From contig NW_026570271.1 in NCBI RefSeq assembly GCF_019649055.1, positions 930,001 to 994,000 of the forward strand: 64,000 bases of DNA, given 5' to 3'. Position numbers and translations under genes: made by a program. This document shows positions 1 to 10,976 of the stretch, piece by piece. Within the stretch, counting starts at the first letter, position 1. Every line of letters starts with the position of its first letter. The notes under the pieces are model-generated. The model was not told where the DNA came from, made no database searches, and saw only the letters and a program-made list of their open reading frames with translations. The stretch comes from Paramacrobiotus metropolitanus (Eukaryota; Tardigrada; Eutardigrada; Parachela; Macrobiotidae).

Positions 1-209
1 AATGCATATACACTGCACATTACCACTTAGTTTTCGATCTGCTGTTGCCATGCTGACGCGTGAGAGATCGACATCCGCAAATGTGGACAGGTTTTTCAGT
101 TTTCACTTTGCAATATATCGCTTAAGTTCCCAGTTTGCCGTATTGCAAGCATCTGTACGGTAAGCCAGCAAGGACTGACCAATATCAAAACAAAAAGAAG
201 CGCAAATAA

Positions 210-3200
210 TTACTTCTTGTTTTTTGGCTCACTTCCGCGCAGAAACTGTTCGATGGGGCCTAATCTCTCAGTCACTCGTTCCAGCACAGCGTCGGCTTTC
301 TCGACTTCCTTGGAGTTATTCCCGAACAGAATAACAAGGATATCTTTGCCCTCCTGACAATAATTGAGCACAAGATGACTCATATGAGTAGCAAATGTTT
401 TCAGCTCCTTTTTTGGTGGTCGCGACAGCAGGCCGGTCTCACTCAGCACTCGCTGGCGCAGCGCTATAGAGCAAGACATTCCTTGTCCCATCAGTTGAAG
501 AGCATAAAAACCATCATACTTTGGATATACGAGTATCTTCCTAAAAAAAGCTTTGAGTTGTCATAATTATTACTAGTGAATTGGTAACAACAATTGAACA
601 ATTAAAGATGTGAAAGGTATAAAATATCAAAGATATAATTGTAGGTAGATAAACATCCTCATGGTATTACTTTGTATTGTTCTAAGCACTAATACTTGTA
701 CTGAATACTAGTATTAAAACCGCAAATTTACCGCACACAGTCGGTGAGTTCTTCCATCATCTTCCAGCCATCTTCTAAGCGGTTCCCAGTGAAATACTTG
801 TGGGGCAGCTTCCAGCCGCAGACAAAACGGAAATGTGCATCCGGATGCAGGATACCCGCCGATTCCATCGCTTGGCTGATATCCGTAGCAACGGGCATGA
901 ATCGTTCGCCCTGCGTCTTAATGCTCTCGTACTGATGCACAAACCGAAGAAACTGCGTCAAACGGTCACCATTGAGGGCGCCGCATTCCGAACAGGCTGC
1001 CAGTGCACGGCTGTCGCTGGGAATTCGGTTGGCGCACCCCCGTGTCACACATCGGAGCGGATTAATGTCAGCATCCTAAAAAAGATCATAGATGTCGAAC
1101 AGCGTTTCAATGGTGGGTTAAAGACGTATGTACATCTTCCTCGGTGCATTTGTGGCAAGTACACGGATAGCCGTGATGCCGCTGGAATTCAGCGCGGCGC
1201 TGCGCTCTTGTATTCCGTGATGGTTCCAGGTTTTCACTGTATCGCAACTACAAGCAGCCGAAATTGTTAATTAGCGTGATTGTCGCTTCGGCATTTCGTC
1301 GTCAAAGATGGCCCACGGTCAAACTCTGAACCTCAATCTGACCTCTCAAATCAGCGCCACTGGCTCTAAAACGCCTATCCGTTCTTGCTATGTTCTAGCA
1401 GTAGCGACAATGTACTAGGAAATAATGACCTTTAAGCCTGGTAGTCAAACCACCTGGTCCTAAATTTTAATGACAAACCCGAGGTTGACTCCGAGTTTGC
1501 TTACTTGATATAGCCCAATTTACCCTTTAATCGCATTATACACATTAGCGAGCTTCGCTCAATAAAAACACTCAAATAAAGAATTTGTCCCGGTTAAACA
1601 TGAGATGGGACTGTAACTTAACATAACCCAATCTATTTCAGTTTTTACCAACAATTTCAAGATTACCAACAATTTTAAAATGCCGGGAGCAGATTATTCT
1701 AAGAAACAGGACAGATTTACCTGCACTAAGAAAAACCTGATTTTTCTAGTACGTATTTGAATTACAATTTTTTTGTCGATGAAACCCTGCAGCTAAAACA
1801 GCCGTTTAAATGGTAATTGTGGCTAAGTGGTTGGTTGCTCTTCAGAACCAGGTCTGAAAAATCAGCCAGGTTTCGAAACAATGGTGTATGTAAAATCGAA
1901 AATACTATTAAAGTTCCTGCTCCCGAATTTCACGACAACGCGAATCAAGAGTGCGGAGTCTGTATCAGAATTTCTGCTTCGTTGTCAGACATGGCAGCTA
2001 GAATTGACCATTTCTATACGGTAAACAAAACTCGAAATAATCCGGCTACCCAAAATAATAATATGACAAACATTAATTTACATAGTCGAGTACCTCCATT
2101 GTTAATTTTAAAATGGTATCATTCAAAACCACCCATTGTTTTCAAAATAATGCAGAACAAATTCAAACTTCAGAGTGGAACGTTCATAAAAAATGTCCAA
2201 AGGATAGCGGTGACAAAACTGGGGAGTTGTAAATAAGAGATCATCAACTGAAAGGGAATAATCTGCAAAATCAGCTAACCTTTATTACTGTGCAATGGCG
2301 GTCAAGCCAGCTACTGTAGGTTACTTGAATAATCTAATAATCGAACACATATTTTGCCGAATATATTGCCGAAGCCTAATAAGGAAAAAAACCTAATAAG
2401 TTTATTATCTCCATGAAAAGGATTTCATAAGAGGGTTGAACTTTCTTTGTTGTCCTAAAACATTCAAGGGTTTGAAGCCGGAAATACCGCTCTCAGGGCT
2501 AAAGTTCGTATGAAATACTAGTACTCAAAATCAGTAGCGTGTGATTTAGGATCTGGCAACGTTAGAATTCGCGCAAACTTTACGTATTTAAAATTTATAA
2601 ACTGTAGCATGTGAATCAGCGAGAGGGACAAAAGAATTGATTGCTTCTCCGCAGAATTAGTCTGGTCCCCACTTGTAGAGCTTTTTCAGGTGAAAAGCGA
2701 TAGTAAACCACACGAAACGCGGAGGCGAAGCCGAAGACGTTTCTGTTCGATAATATGGGCCATTGAAGTCTCTTTAACAATCAGCAGAAGTTTTTTTAGG
2801 CTTTTTTATTAGGCAGCCAACTGGCAAAATTGCGCTTTCCTTTCGGTTGTCTTACCTGAATTTTATAGTCCAATTTGGACATCATGTCACCAATGGTACA
2901 GAGTACAACTAGTCTTGGTAAGGTCGTTTGATGTTACGCGACTCGCAGGACCGCTTGGCATCGTAGAAAACGTGTATTCCGTTTCGCTAACGTCTGCAAT
3001 GAACTGCTTCAGCACATTGCATTCCATTTTATGCTCCATTTTCCAGTCAGCTGCCTACATTGAACCAACCACAAAACAATTAATTTCCATTGCAACGATA
3101 TCTTGGGCGTACACCCATGGCTGGGAATTGTCGCCATGCTGCCAACAAAGGCAAAGGCACACATTCCAAACCTTGCGCACTGATTCTTAATACACTACAA

Positions 3201-3636
3201 CGTCCTGCATTACAATAAATATTGAACTGATTCACAATGTACTCTTCGTAGAAAATCAATACGAGGTTGAGACACTTGCAACGCAGGCTCTCGTTTCCAT
3301 AAATTCCAAAAGACTAAAAGTGTCGCTGATGATCTCTGGTGAATGCCTAGGTCTCTAGTTTTCCAGGTCCATTATGAACCGAAACGGTTTTACATTCTAG
3401 CTTATAGACCGTTTTTAGCAGTCTTTTTATCGCACCTGGCACGTAAGGTTGCAGTAGTGGTGCAGTTGACATCCCGAACATTTCCGCAGCTCCTTACTCT
3501 CGTACAAGCAAAAGGCGCAGTGTGTTTTGTAGGCGCTGCGCTCCAGAACCCAAACCAAAGGGTTACAGGCCATTACAACGTCGCCAGCAGCGAAGGAACG
3601 GATGCCACCGCTCGGCAAAGCTTCCTGAATTTCCAT
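210..3636 (-). CDS. SMYD-like MYND/SET-family protein, multi-exon (SET core not resolved)
   Basis: SMYD proteins are SET-domain lysine methyltransferases with an inserted MYND zinc finger and a helical C-terminal region. Exons seen, 5' to 3' on the minus strand: 3636-3440 (M start, then CAFC, KCSGC, HHYCNLTC zinc ligands); 3054 to about 2891, continuing the finger with DWKMEHKMEC; 1247-1134, with a post-SET-like CTCHKC after a Y-x-E-N-L-E-P-x-R-N stretch as in SMYDs; 1075 to about 740, with RCVTRGC and a C-x-E-C-G pair; 540-210, the final helical exon ending at a stop. Acceptors are clean (tag/GCAGCTGAC, tag/TTGCGATAC, tag/GATGCTG, tag/GAAGATAC). I could not find the catalytic SET core (N-H-S-C region) between about 1.25 and 2.89 kb, so the gene may be diverged or non-functional. 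The MYND and post-SET assignment is strong by motif; enzymatic activity is not supported. Confidence 0.6.
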
Positions 3637-4404
3637 TCTATCTTAGTCCGAAGGATAAAAACAGCTGCTTAAAAAACCGAAAACAGCTGCTTAAAATTAA
3701 AAAGATGGGGTATGGTCCACAAAAATAACATAACGAAACCATACATGTGCCGCATTGGCTTTATAACATATGACTTTTGAGTCTATTTAAGCTTTCGATC
3801 GTTGGGAAGAGATGCCTGCAGCAAGATGAAAACTGATTTAACGAAGAGTATGACCTACAGTAGTTCAATCCCGTTGTCATGCAGTCAAATCCGGTTGCTG
3901 TCTCCTCGATCTGACAATATAGCTGGTCTAATTTATTTGTGCTGCAATTCAGTGCACGTAGCAGTATTCGTCTGCAACGGATGGACAATACTTTACTTTT
4001 TTGTGACTGCACCAATCTTCAGTTTCATCTACGAGGTGTGGATCATTTAAAAATTAAACGTACTAAATTAATTTGTGACCATTATATCGACGTTTTGGCA
4101 AGATCAAGATCGTTGCATGGGCCCATGATTCCATGCACTAACTGTTGGTCTGTGCGAAATAAAACCGGTACGAAGATCTAACGAGAAAATGCCTTGCCTA
4201 ATTCCACTCTACATTATATTGGGTATTACATATCATCACGCATTATAGCTAACGAAAGTTTTTATTAATACCGACGGAAGCAATACAGATTATCGGGCTA
4301 ACGTATCTCCGTAAAACTTGCTATTCATAAAATTAAATAAATTCCCATCCGGACGAAAACTAAGTTAACGAAAAGGTTGAGACTGTCCCCTGGATGGTCG
4401 TTTA

Positions 4405-5780
4405 TCAATTAGGATCAAGCAATTCGAATGGACAGTGTTGCAAGTAAATTATTTTTATAGTGCGTAAAACTACCGGCGTTCCGAAGTAGCAGATTCCATC
4501 TGGGCACAAACATAACCTAGAAAACAACAAAAAATCATTCTTTGATGCCGCAAAACGACGGCTTAATTCGGTAGTCGCCTGCTGCATCACGGCTTCTTGC
4601 GACCCCATACCAAACAGTACACCAAAATTATTGTTCGCTTCCTGAGCGCAGTCTCGAATGAGGCAGCACACTTGAACAGTTAATGATTTCACCTGTTGCT
4701 TCGCCGGTTTCGGCAGGTTACTGAAACCAATCAGAACTCTTTTTTCCAGCGCTGCTGTGGTAGTCATGCAGCGCAACAATTACCAGCAGAAGAGCGCGAA
4801 AGTCTGCACACTTCGAATAGATCTCCGTGAAACAACTCCAATCATAAGTATTGTTACTGCAGATAATTATTAAATCTACGTATAATTAGATCATTAAACC
4901 AAATTATTTTTAATCAATAATTAACTACCTGCATTTGCTCAATTTACCGGGGCCTTTTACCCCACACGAGCTGCAAACCCCTTGATCATCTTCCAGCCAT
5001 CTCGAAGCGGTTGCTGTTGTAATACTTCAGCGAAATTACTCCACCGGAGATATATCGTAAAAGAGCTCCAAGTTTTCTTGGTGTAACCGGGCTTTTCCAC
5101 CTAAAAACGTTGATAGTACAGTGGCCAATGTAATACAAGCCCATCCAACAATTCTTTGACCGCTGAAAGCGGGAATTTAAAGAAACGTGGGCTTGAGCCA
5201 TTTAATGTGCTTCGACACGTCACGCCACATGGGTCTGCGTATTCAGCGTAAATAAGCAACAAATCTGCATGTGTTGCACTTACTGTATCTGTGATATACA
5301 ATGTAATATGTTTAGCATTATTTATTGCCATCATAATTTATATTAATTTTATACTTTTGTGACAGTATTATCTTTGCTTTGTAATACAATATCGCGGTGG
5401 TACTTAATATCCATATTACTTTCAAATTACTGATTGCAACATGCCCGGGCTAAAGATGATTGATTCCACGTTGGTCTAATAATGGTCTATTAATTGTGAT
5501 CTAATATATTATTATTGATTGAATATTTATAAATATATCTGCCACTACACTACAGTACGATGCGTATTTGCATTACTGTGCGCGATTTATATGCGCTGCG
5601 CTTACAGCGGTCAAAGAATTGTTGGATGGGCTTGTACTTGGAATTGCAACAAGACATACTGTACATATGCAGCTCTGTGCATCTGCGACAAGAACACAGG
5701 TAGCCGTGACGTTTTTCGAACTCGGCCCGCCGTTTCAATCTCGTAATAAAGGAGGGTTCCTTCGTGTTCTTGTAACGCAA
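4405..5780 (-). pseudogene. Broken second SMYD-like copy, interrupted by a MITE
   Basis: Paralogue of the SMYD-like gene at 210-3636, same strand. Recognisable pieces: 5780-5637 contains RRAEFEKRHGYLCSCRRC, matching RRAEFQRHHGYPCTCHKC of the neighbour; 5133-4980 contains the equivalent of the KYFTGNRLEDGWKMM segment; 4779-4405 matches the last exon (AALEKRVL against IALRQRVL, then LFGMGSQEAV against LFGNNSKEVE). Three lesions are visible. The TA-flanked element at 5136-5634 separates the first two pieces. A one-base deletion relative to the neighbour shifts the frame just before the GATGGCTGGAAGATGAT block near 5000. In the aligned frame a TAA lies upstream of the last-exon block near 4785. 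No MYND exon was recognised upstream; a retroelement fragment (5795-6349) lies there instead. I infer a decayed tandem duplicate. Confidence 0.6.
5136..5634. mobile_element. TA-flanked MITE, copy 1 (Tc1/mariner-like ends)
   Basis: About 499 bp bounded by inverted ends starting CAAGCCCATCCAACAATTCT and continuing TTTGACCGCTG (30 bp, nearly perfect), with TA dinucleotides directly outside both ends (5134-5135 and 5635-5636). The same element lies in opposite orientation at 16654-17158. The two copies match well over the outer roughly 120-130 bp at each end and less in the middle. No transposase is encoded, so it is non-autonomous; TA duplication with short TIRs is typical of the Tc1/mariner superfamily. 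It is inserted inside the broken SMYD-like copy. Confidence 0.8.
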
Positions 5781-5794
5781 TTTAAATCAACACT

Positions 5795-6349
5795 TTATAC
5801 TAAAGTGCCGAAATTCCCACATAACGGAACTAAATGCAAGAGTATGCAGCCAAAATCGTTATTGCTATCAAAAACCCTAGGACGCATATTCAAGGTGCCC
5901 AAAACAGCAGCAGCATTTCCTTTCACTACAGCTAGACTTAATCTCTGCTTCAAAAACGCAGTAGAACGAGGTTCCCCTGTCACGTCGCGAATCTTTCTGC
6001 CAGCGAAACGAATGAGCTCCATAAAATCAGAACCAAAAGTGCCAAAAGTTTCGACTGCCAGGGCGTAAAACAGGTAACCCATCCTTTCCACGTAAGCGTA
6101 TTTACGGCGTTTAACGTCTTCGGCCATATGCGCAACACTACCGGATGCACTCGCACTTGCCCGGACATGCGATGCGGCTACCGTGTCCCAGCATGTAGCG
6201 TCCCATACCAGCGCCTTACCATCCCGTACCGGGACGAGAGTCATGCCGTCTGGCCGCGTGTTGTTTATGCCTGACAGTCCGAGTGGCTCGCTTTGACATG
6301 GATACCCCGCATGTTCCAAAGCCCGCTTTGGAACATGCGGGGTATCCAT
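5795..6349 (-). pseudogene. Retroelement polyprotein C-terminal fragment (endonuclease-like region)
   Basis: A 184-codon open frame resembling the region downstream of the reverse transcriptase in multicopy animal retroelements: ALEHAGYPCQSEPLGLSG, then PDGMTLVPV, VWDATCWDT, a V/A-S-H segment, an A-E-D-x-K-R-x-K-Y-A helix, AVETFGTFG, TGEPRSTAFLKQRLSLAV and a G-N-A-A-x-V-L-G-T end. The PDG..VWDAT spacing is like a PD-(D/E)xK nuclease centre. No reverse transcriptase is adjacent, so this is a 5'-truncated fragment. Its 5' edge lies exactly in the perfect palindrome at 6289-6358. The family assignment rests on remembered motif patterns, not a search. It sits where upstream exons of the neighbouring SMYD-like copy should be. 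Confidence 0.6.
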
Positions 6350-6358
6350 GTCAAAGCG
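6289..6358. repeat. Perfect 34-bp palindrome with 2-bp spacer
   Basis: Bases 6289-6322 are the exact reverse complement of 6325-6358, separated by CC. The core reads ATGGATACCCCGCATGTTCC on the minus strand and returns inverted. The left arm encodes the start of the retroelement fragment (DTPHVPKRALEHA region), so the inverted arm looks like a copied piece of the same element at its truncation point. Perfect arms imply recent origin or continued homogenisation. It is also a potential hairpin or assembly artefact. Confidence 0.9.
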
Positions 6359-7182
6359 GTTTTTTTAACGTTTAAATTTGAATCATTTTAAGTAGTATTA
6401 CGCGAATGCACTTTTTGTAACACTGATGGCCTTTGCCCAATAAACAGCGCAAGAGTATGCAGCTCACTCACTATCTCCAAGTCCAGTATACAGCGAAGTA
6501 TTTTCTCGTCCGCGGTGATTTTGCACCACACTGATATCCCAGCACACCGGCCCACCGGCGTCATCCGCGGCATCCGGGTCACTGCACAGTACTTCCGTAA
6601 GGCTCGAGCATAAAACCCTAAAAGAAGAAAATAAGTAATTACGAACGCGCACTGTCAGTTCCGAACATTGAACGACCACGGCCGATGTCTAGTCAAACGG
6701 TTACAGGGCTGTAAAATTGTTGTATAAAAAAAAGTAGTAAATCGGGTGACCAAAATCAATGCATTATTGAGTCGCATTTTAATGCTGTGTATTGTATTCC
6801 GCGAATGTCGTGCACGTAATTAATACAATCAAGTGGAAATTAGGATAAATTTATCGTTTTTTCATACAGACCGCTGATCGTTGATGGAAAAATAATTGTT
6901 TATTGTTTCGGATATTTTGGAAAATCAACAGATAATTAATAAATATTATGTTCATTTAAAATGTGTTGAAAGTATATTTTTAATTAGTTATGTTTACCCA
7001 TCATTACAAAGCCGTTTGTAAAGTGAGATCTTTGCCAACAGGTTGTGCTTGGTGCTCAGAAAAACAAGAGCCCGAGGCTGTGCGGATCATCCCAATAAAA
7101 CCGGCGTTCTGTTCGCACAGAAAAATGCACAGCCGGCATTTGCTTTGTTATCGCGAACGGTTAGCAGCCAGCGTTAGTCACA
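6359..7182. other. Intergenic, no confident gene
   Basis: AT-rich, especially 6720-7000. On the minus strand around 6470-6620 there is an open stretch with biased composition (for example ADEKILRCILDLEIVSEL) that could be an old exon of the SMYD-like copy, but I see no MYND or SET motif in it and do not call it. Confidence 0.3.
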
Positions 7183-9834
7183 ATGCATCTCCTGTTGTTA
7201 GCGGTCTTGTTGGCCGTTGCCGGCGTTTCCAACGGGCAACGTGGACGTGGCAAGGGCGGTAAGCGAAGATTTGCTTGTTACTGCTTTAGCGTCAACCTGC
7301 CATTTTATTAATTATCTTTCAGACTGATAAATTATTTACTCAGTACTCGTATTCCAGTTTTTCCTTTTAGATGAAAACATTATACAATAAATTAAGTGAG
7401 AAGTTAAGGAATGTTCTTTATTGCATTCACTTGTCTGCTGTTTCTAAATCTTTAAATGCTGTACTTTAATGGACACTTTTAATTTGGGATTGCGGTGTTG
7501 TTGTAAATGTGCTTGGCTTTTAGAGTTATTTTTTCTTGTCAGATGTGCAGACAGTGCAGGTACCCGGTGCTTCACATGTTGTTGTTAACCTCGCCCCTGA
7601 TGCTGCAGATTCCGCCGACAATTTCCCCCCATACTACCGTGTAGAGGTAGAGATAATCAAGTTTTCTAACCCCGGTAGCGTGGATCTGTCCAACCATTGG
7701 TGCGATTCAACCAGCAAATGCGATACCGGCATTTCCGCTTACCTTGACTTGTAAGTGAATTCGGAAGGCCCCGAACTGTTACCACAGCTTTTATCTAGTG
7801 TATGTGGCAGTTGGCACTCACAGTAATATTGCACATCCATTTGTACCTGTTTAGCTGCAAAGTTTCCGGTTTGCCATTTACAGCAACCGGCATTTTTATA
7901 TGCGAGTGCATATTTTACGTATTGCTCATATCACACAGTTCCATTTGAGCATTGATAGTACCAAAAACAACCTACGGCAAGAAAAAAGCCATTCTGCTGT
8001 CAGGTTTTTGCTCTTATAATGGGTGCAGCGAGTAATTAATGAGGGCTTCGCGTGGAGCATTGCCCGATTTATGTGATTTTCTCCGCATCATAACTGCTTG
8101 TTTACTGTAACTTATAATTGATAAGTCCAATGTAGCAAATTTTCCGGGCGTTGTTTCCCATTATTTGGCGTCACCAGTTAAATAAATCGTTGGCACAATA
8201 TTTTTTTTTCCTCAACAGGGACAAACCCTTGAAGCCCTTTGAATCCGCCGCAAAAGCCAAAGTGGTATTCACCAGCACCGATAACGACAGTCCGACTGTT
8301 AATGCTATCGTCAACCACGATGTCTGCGGTGGCGCTTCCAGTGTAAGCAGTATTGTCATATACGAGAAAAGATCTGTTCACAATTGGAAAGTACTAATTA
8401 AAATTTTGGTAAGGCAAATTTAAACTGTTCGGGATTTTTAGCAAGTCACGCTACGTGCCTATATCTACGATACCGACGTTGGCGGAATCTGGCAGACAAT
8501 CGATGACATTGACTGCAAATTCATCATCAATCCAAGTGACGTGGCCAGTGATGCCAAGAACGCCAAATGGGGGCCGACAACAACTTGCCAAGCTAAATAC
8601 CGCAACAGTGATCACGTGTATGTATTACCGTATTGTGTACTGACAGCTCTTAAGCATTTCGGAATTTTTTAATGTAAGTTGACAAAAATAAATTGATAAA
8701 TGTCGCAAAATGTTTTAAGCACTCGTGCATGTAAGAAAGGCTTCCCAACTTCAACCTAATTTCCAGCTCGTTAAATTCTTTTGTAGCAGCATAGGCGGCA
8801 GTAGATAAGCTGTCGGATATATTCACGCACAATTAATTGGGGATACATTTTTTAACAAGTTTCGATATAGAGTTATATTTGTACGTGGTTGCAGTTTAAT
8901 TAAACAATAAATAAAGGCATACCTATTTCGGTGCTTGTAGACTGACAGCACACATTCGCGCATTCAAAACCGATGAAGCCACGTGCCATGTTGACCACGC
9001 CCAGCTGATGCAGCTCCAGTCTGACAGCAGCAAATCCTCCTCTAAACCCAAGCCGCACGTTCCCGGCGAGCACGAAATCATCAATCTGGAACTGCAGCTA
9101 GTCCAACTGAACAATCCCAACGGCAAAACGTACAAAGGAGACTTTTGCGATGTGGCATCGCCCTGCGATCCGTTCTTCATGGCCAAACTGGACACGTACG
9201 TATACAATTTAACGAGTTGACTAGTTGATACACTTTACACCGTTACACCAACTAGAATAATTTAAAAAAATATTTTATTTTTGACTGATTTCTTAATATT
9301 AGTGAGAACTCGTTGTGGAAATGGCCCGGTATTGACGGCGATAATGGCTACAAACAAGTGGGCAACTTCTGGGATAATAATTCACCGCAACTCAACCAGA
9401 AGATGCATCGCACTATCTGCGGCGGAGCCTTGAACGTACTAGATAAGACTTCCCTTCTACTTCCTTACTGGCGTTTTATAGTACAATGGCTAGTTTGCAC
9501 GTTGACTTTTCGTAGTGGGTGAACCTGCGCGTGGAAGTGAAAGATGGTGATCCGACGGCGCTCCTGCACTATACTTTGATCGAATCTTTCCAGTGCGTCT
9601 TCCAGTTTGACTACGGCACGGTCGCACCGTCCGAGTCCAGCTCAGAGTGGGGACCCACTATGGACTGCACTCCCAATCATCCTGGTCACGATATCAGGTA
9701 AATGTCGATTATTTTATTTATAAGCAGTACAGTACAAGTACATGCACAGCTGAGCTTTGATAGAAACTGATGTTTTGCTTTACAGACTTCAGTATCGCGT
9801 TCGTGCCTATGATTCCGAGCTCAGCAGCTGTTAA
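7183..9834 (+). CDS. Secreted protein with two tandem copies of one cysteine-containing domain
   Basis: Eight exons with consistent phases total 1203 bp (400 aa): 7183-7258, 7543-7750, 8219-8342, 8442-8617, 8941-9195, 9303-9435, 9516-9697, 9786-9834. Residues 1-18 form a clear signal peptide (MHLLLLAVLLAVAGVSNG) followed by a short basic linker, QRGRGKGG. Domain 1 (about residues 27-212) and domain 2 (about 235-400) align: EIIKFSNPG..WCDSTSKC against QLVQLNNPN..FCDVASPC; VCGGASSQVTLRAYIYDTD against ICGGALNVWVNLRVEVKDGD; WGPTTTC against WGPTMDC; AHIRAFKTDEATC against YRVRAYDSELSSC. The opening motif (F.NP.G ... CD ... C) faintly recalls the C2-like N-terminal domain of Notch ligands, but there is no DSL or EGF module. 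Function unknown; extracellular. Isolated in the window, no paralogue seen. Confidence 0.8.
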
Positions 9835-10274
9835 AATGCCAGTCGACGATAAACGCAAGCATATGTTTCTGAAATGTCAAGAAGGAAAATCTTATATCAG
9901 CTGTTACTAACTCTAATCCAGATTCAAATTTGTTTTTATCGCTTAAAAGATTCTGTTGGCTGCGTTCTTAGTTTGACCGTCATTTACCGTCAAAATGGAG
10001 AGTTTTTGCGACTTTGTGGCTTTACAAATTTTAGCACTCATCAGATATTTTAAAAGGCCAAAATTGGTTTGTTGTAATTTGCGGTAACGGTTGTGCGGAA
10101 TAAATGATATCTTCGGTGTACTGTGCGCAAAACGAATGTTTTAGACGCTTTGTTTGACAATACGATAGGGCAGTTTCGTTGCAAAGACCCCGTAATAAAA
10201 CTACACACACTTTTACACAACACATTATAACGGTAATTTCAAAGGACTTTTTTTTATTGACTTGCGCTTAAGAT
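9835..10274. other. Intergenic, nothing recognised
   Basis: The 3' flanks of two convergent genes (plus-strand gene ending at 9834, minus-strand gene ending at 10275). No further coding or repeat signal was identified. Confidence 0.4.
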
Positions 10275-10660
10275 TCAAGGATAGTCATCACTTGAGGAAC
10301 CCGGAATACTGACAATTAAAGCATTTTGGATATTGATATGTGCTGACATGATGGTTTTAACGTCCTTCTTGATCGAGCCAAAAACCATTCTGCTGACAAT
10401 TATAACTGTTGACTGTTGACCGGTAACTTCAAAATCACTTAGCTGACGAAGTATCTGACTGGTGGGACGGAACCCAAGATTTCCGACGTATTCAACATAT
10501 TCGGGATTCTACCTTGCTTTCCACGGACATTCGCGGGTAGTATAAGCGGACTTACCGGACTGTGGTGATAATACACTTGCAGTCCATGAATAATTTGTTT
10601 CTGTTCTTTTTCATCCGGCGCGGCGTTTCCGTTACTATCGTCTTCGTCTACGAGCTGACT
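10275..10660 (-). CDS. Unrecognised gene, last two exons
   Basis: Two minus-strand exons join in phase across a 47-bp intron (10555-10509, gtaagt...gtag). The upstream piece (about 10660-10556) encodes an acidic segment with LVDEDDSNGNAAPDEKEQKQ and then IIHGLQVYYHHSP. The final exon (10508-10275) reads NPEYVEYVGNLGFRPTSQIL and continues with VTGQQSTVIIVSRMVFGSIK to a TGA at 10275. Codon-like composition and the exact phase match support coding. An upstream exon is expected beyond 10660 but I could not place it. I do not recognise the family; no signal peptide or membrane helix is visible in this part. It lies just downstream of the retrotransposon relic. Confidence 0.45.
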
Positions 10661-10976
10661 TGACCTGGAGCTACGGTCTTAGATACTGCCGTTTATATAC
10701 CGTCGATCGCTCTTCGCGAACTTCAACTGTATTTAATTTAGAAAACAGTTTTTATGGTTACACTGAGCTCTCGCTACCTTTCATCATGTCATCAGGTGAT
10801 GCACAATAATGAGAGCATAACTGGCCACATAGATGATTATATTAATAATTACGCTCTGATAGTGATAAAATTGGACAATGCTGTTCCGGCGCCGTTCTCG
10901 GGTATGGATATTTATCCACAAATATATTTATGCAGTTCGTACCTGGTCACTCTTTAGTCAGGAATTTCTTCAGCCT

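Noticed and set aside
800-1270. 156-codon plus-strand frame
   Set aside because: Antisense shadow of SMYD-like exons (CTCHKC and RCVTRGC exons) on the minus strand.
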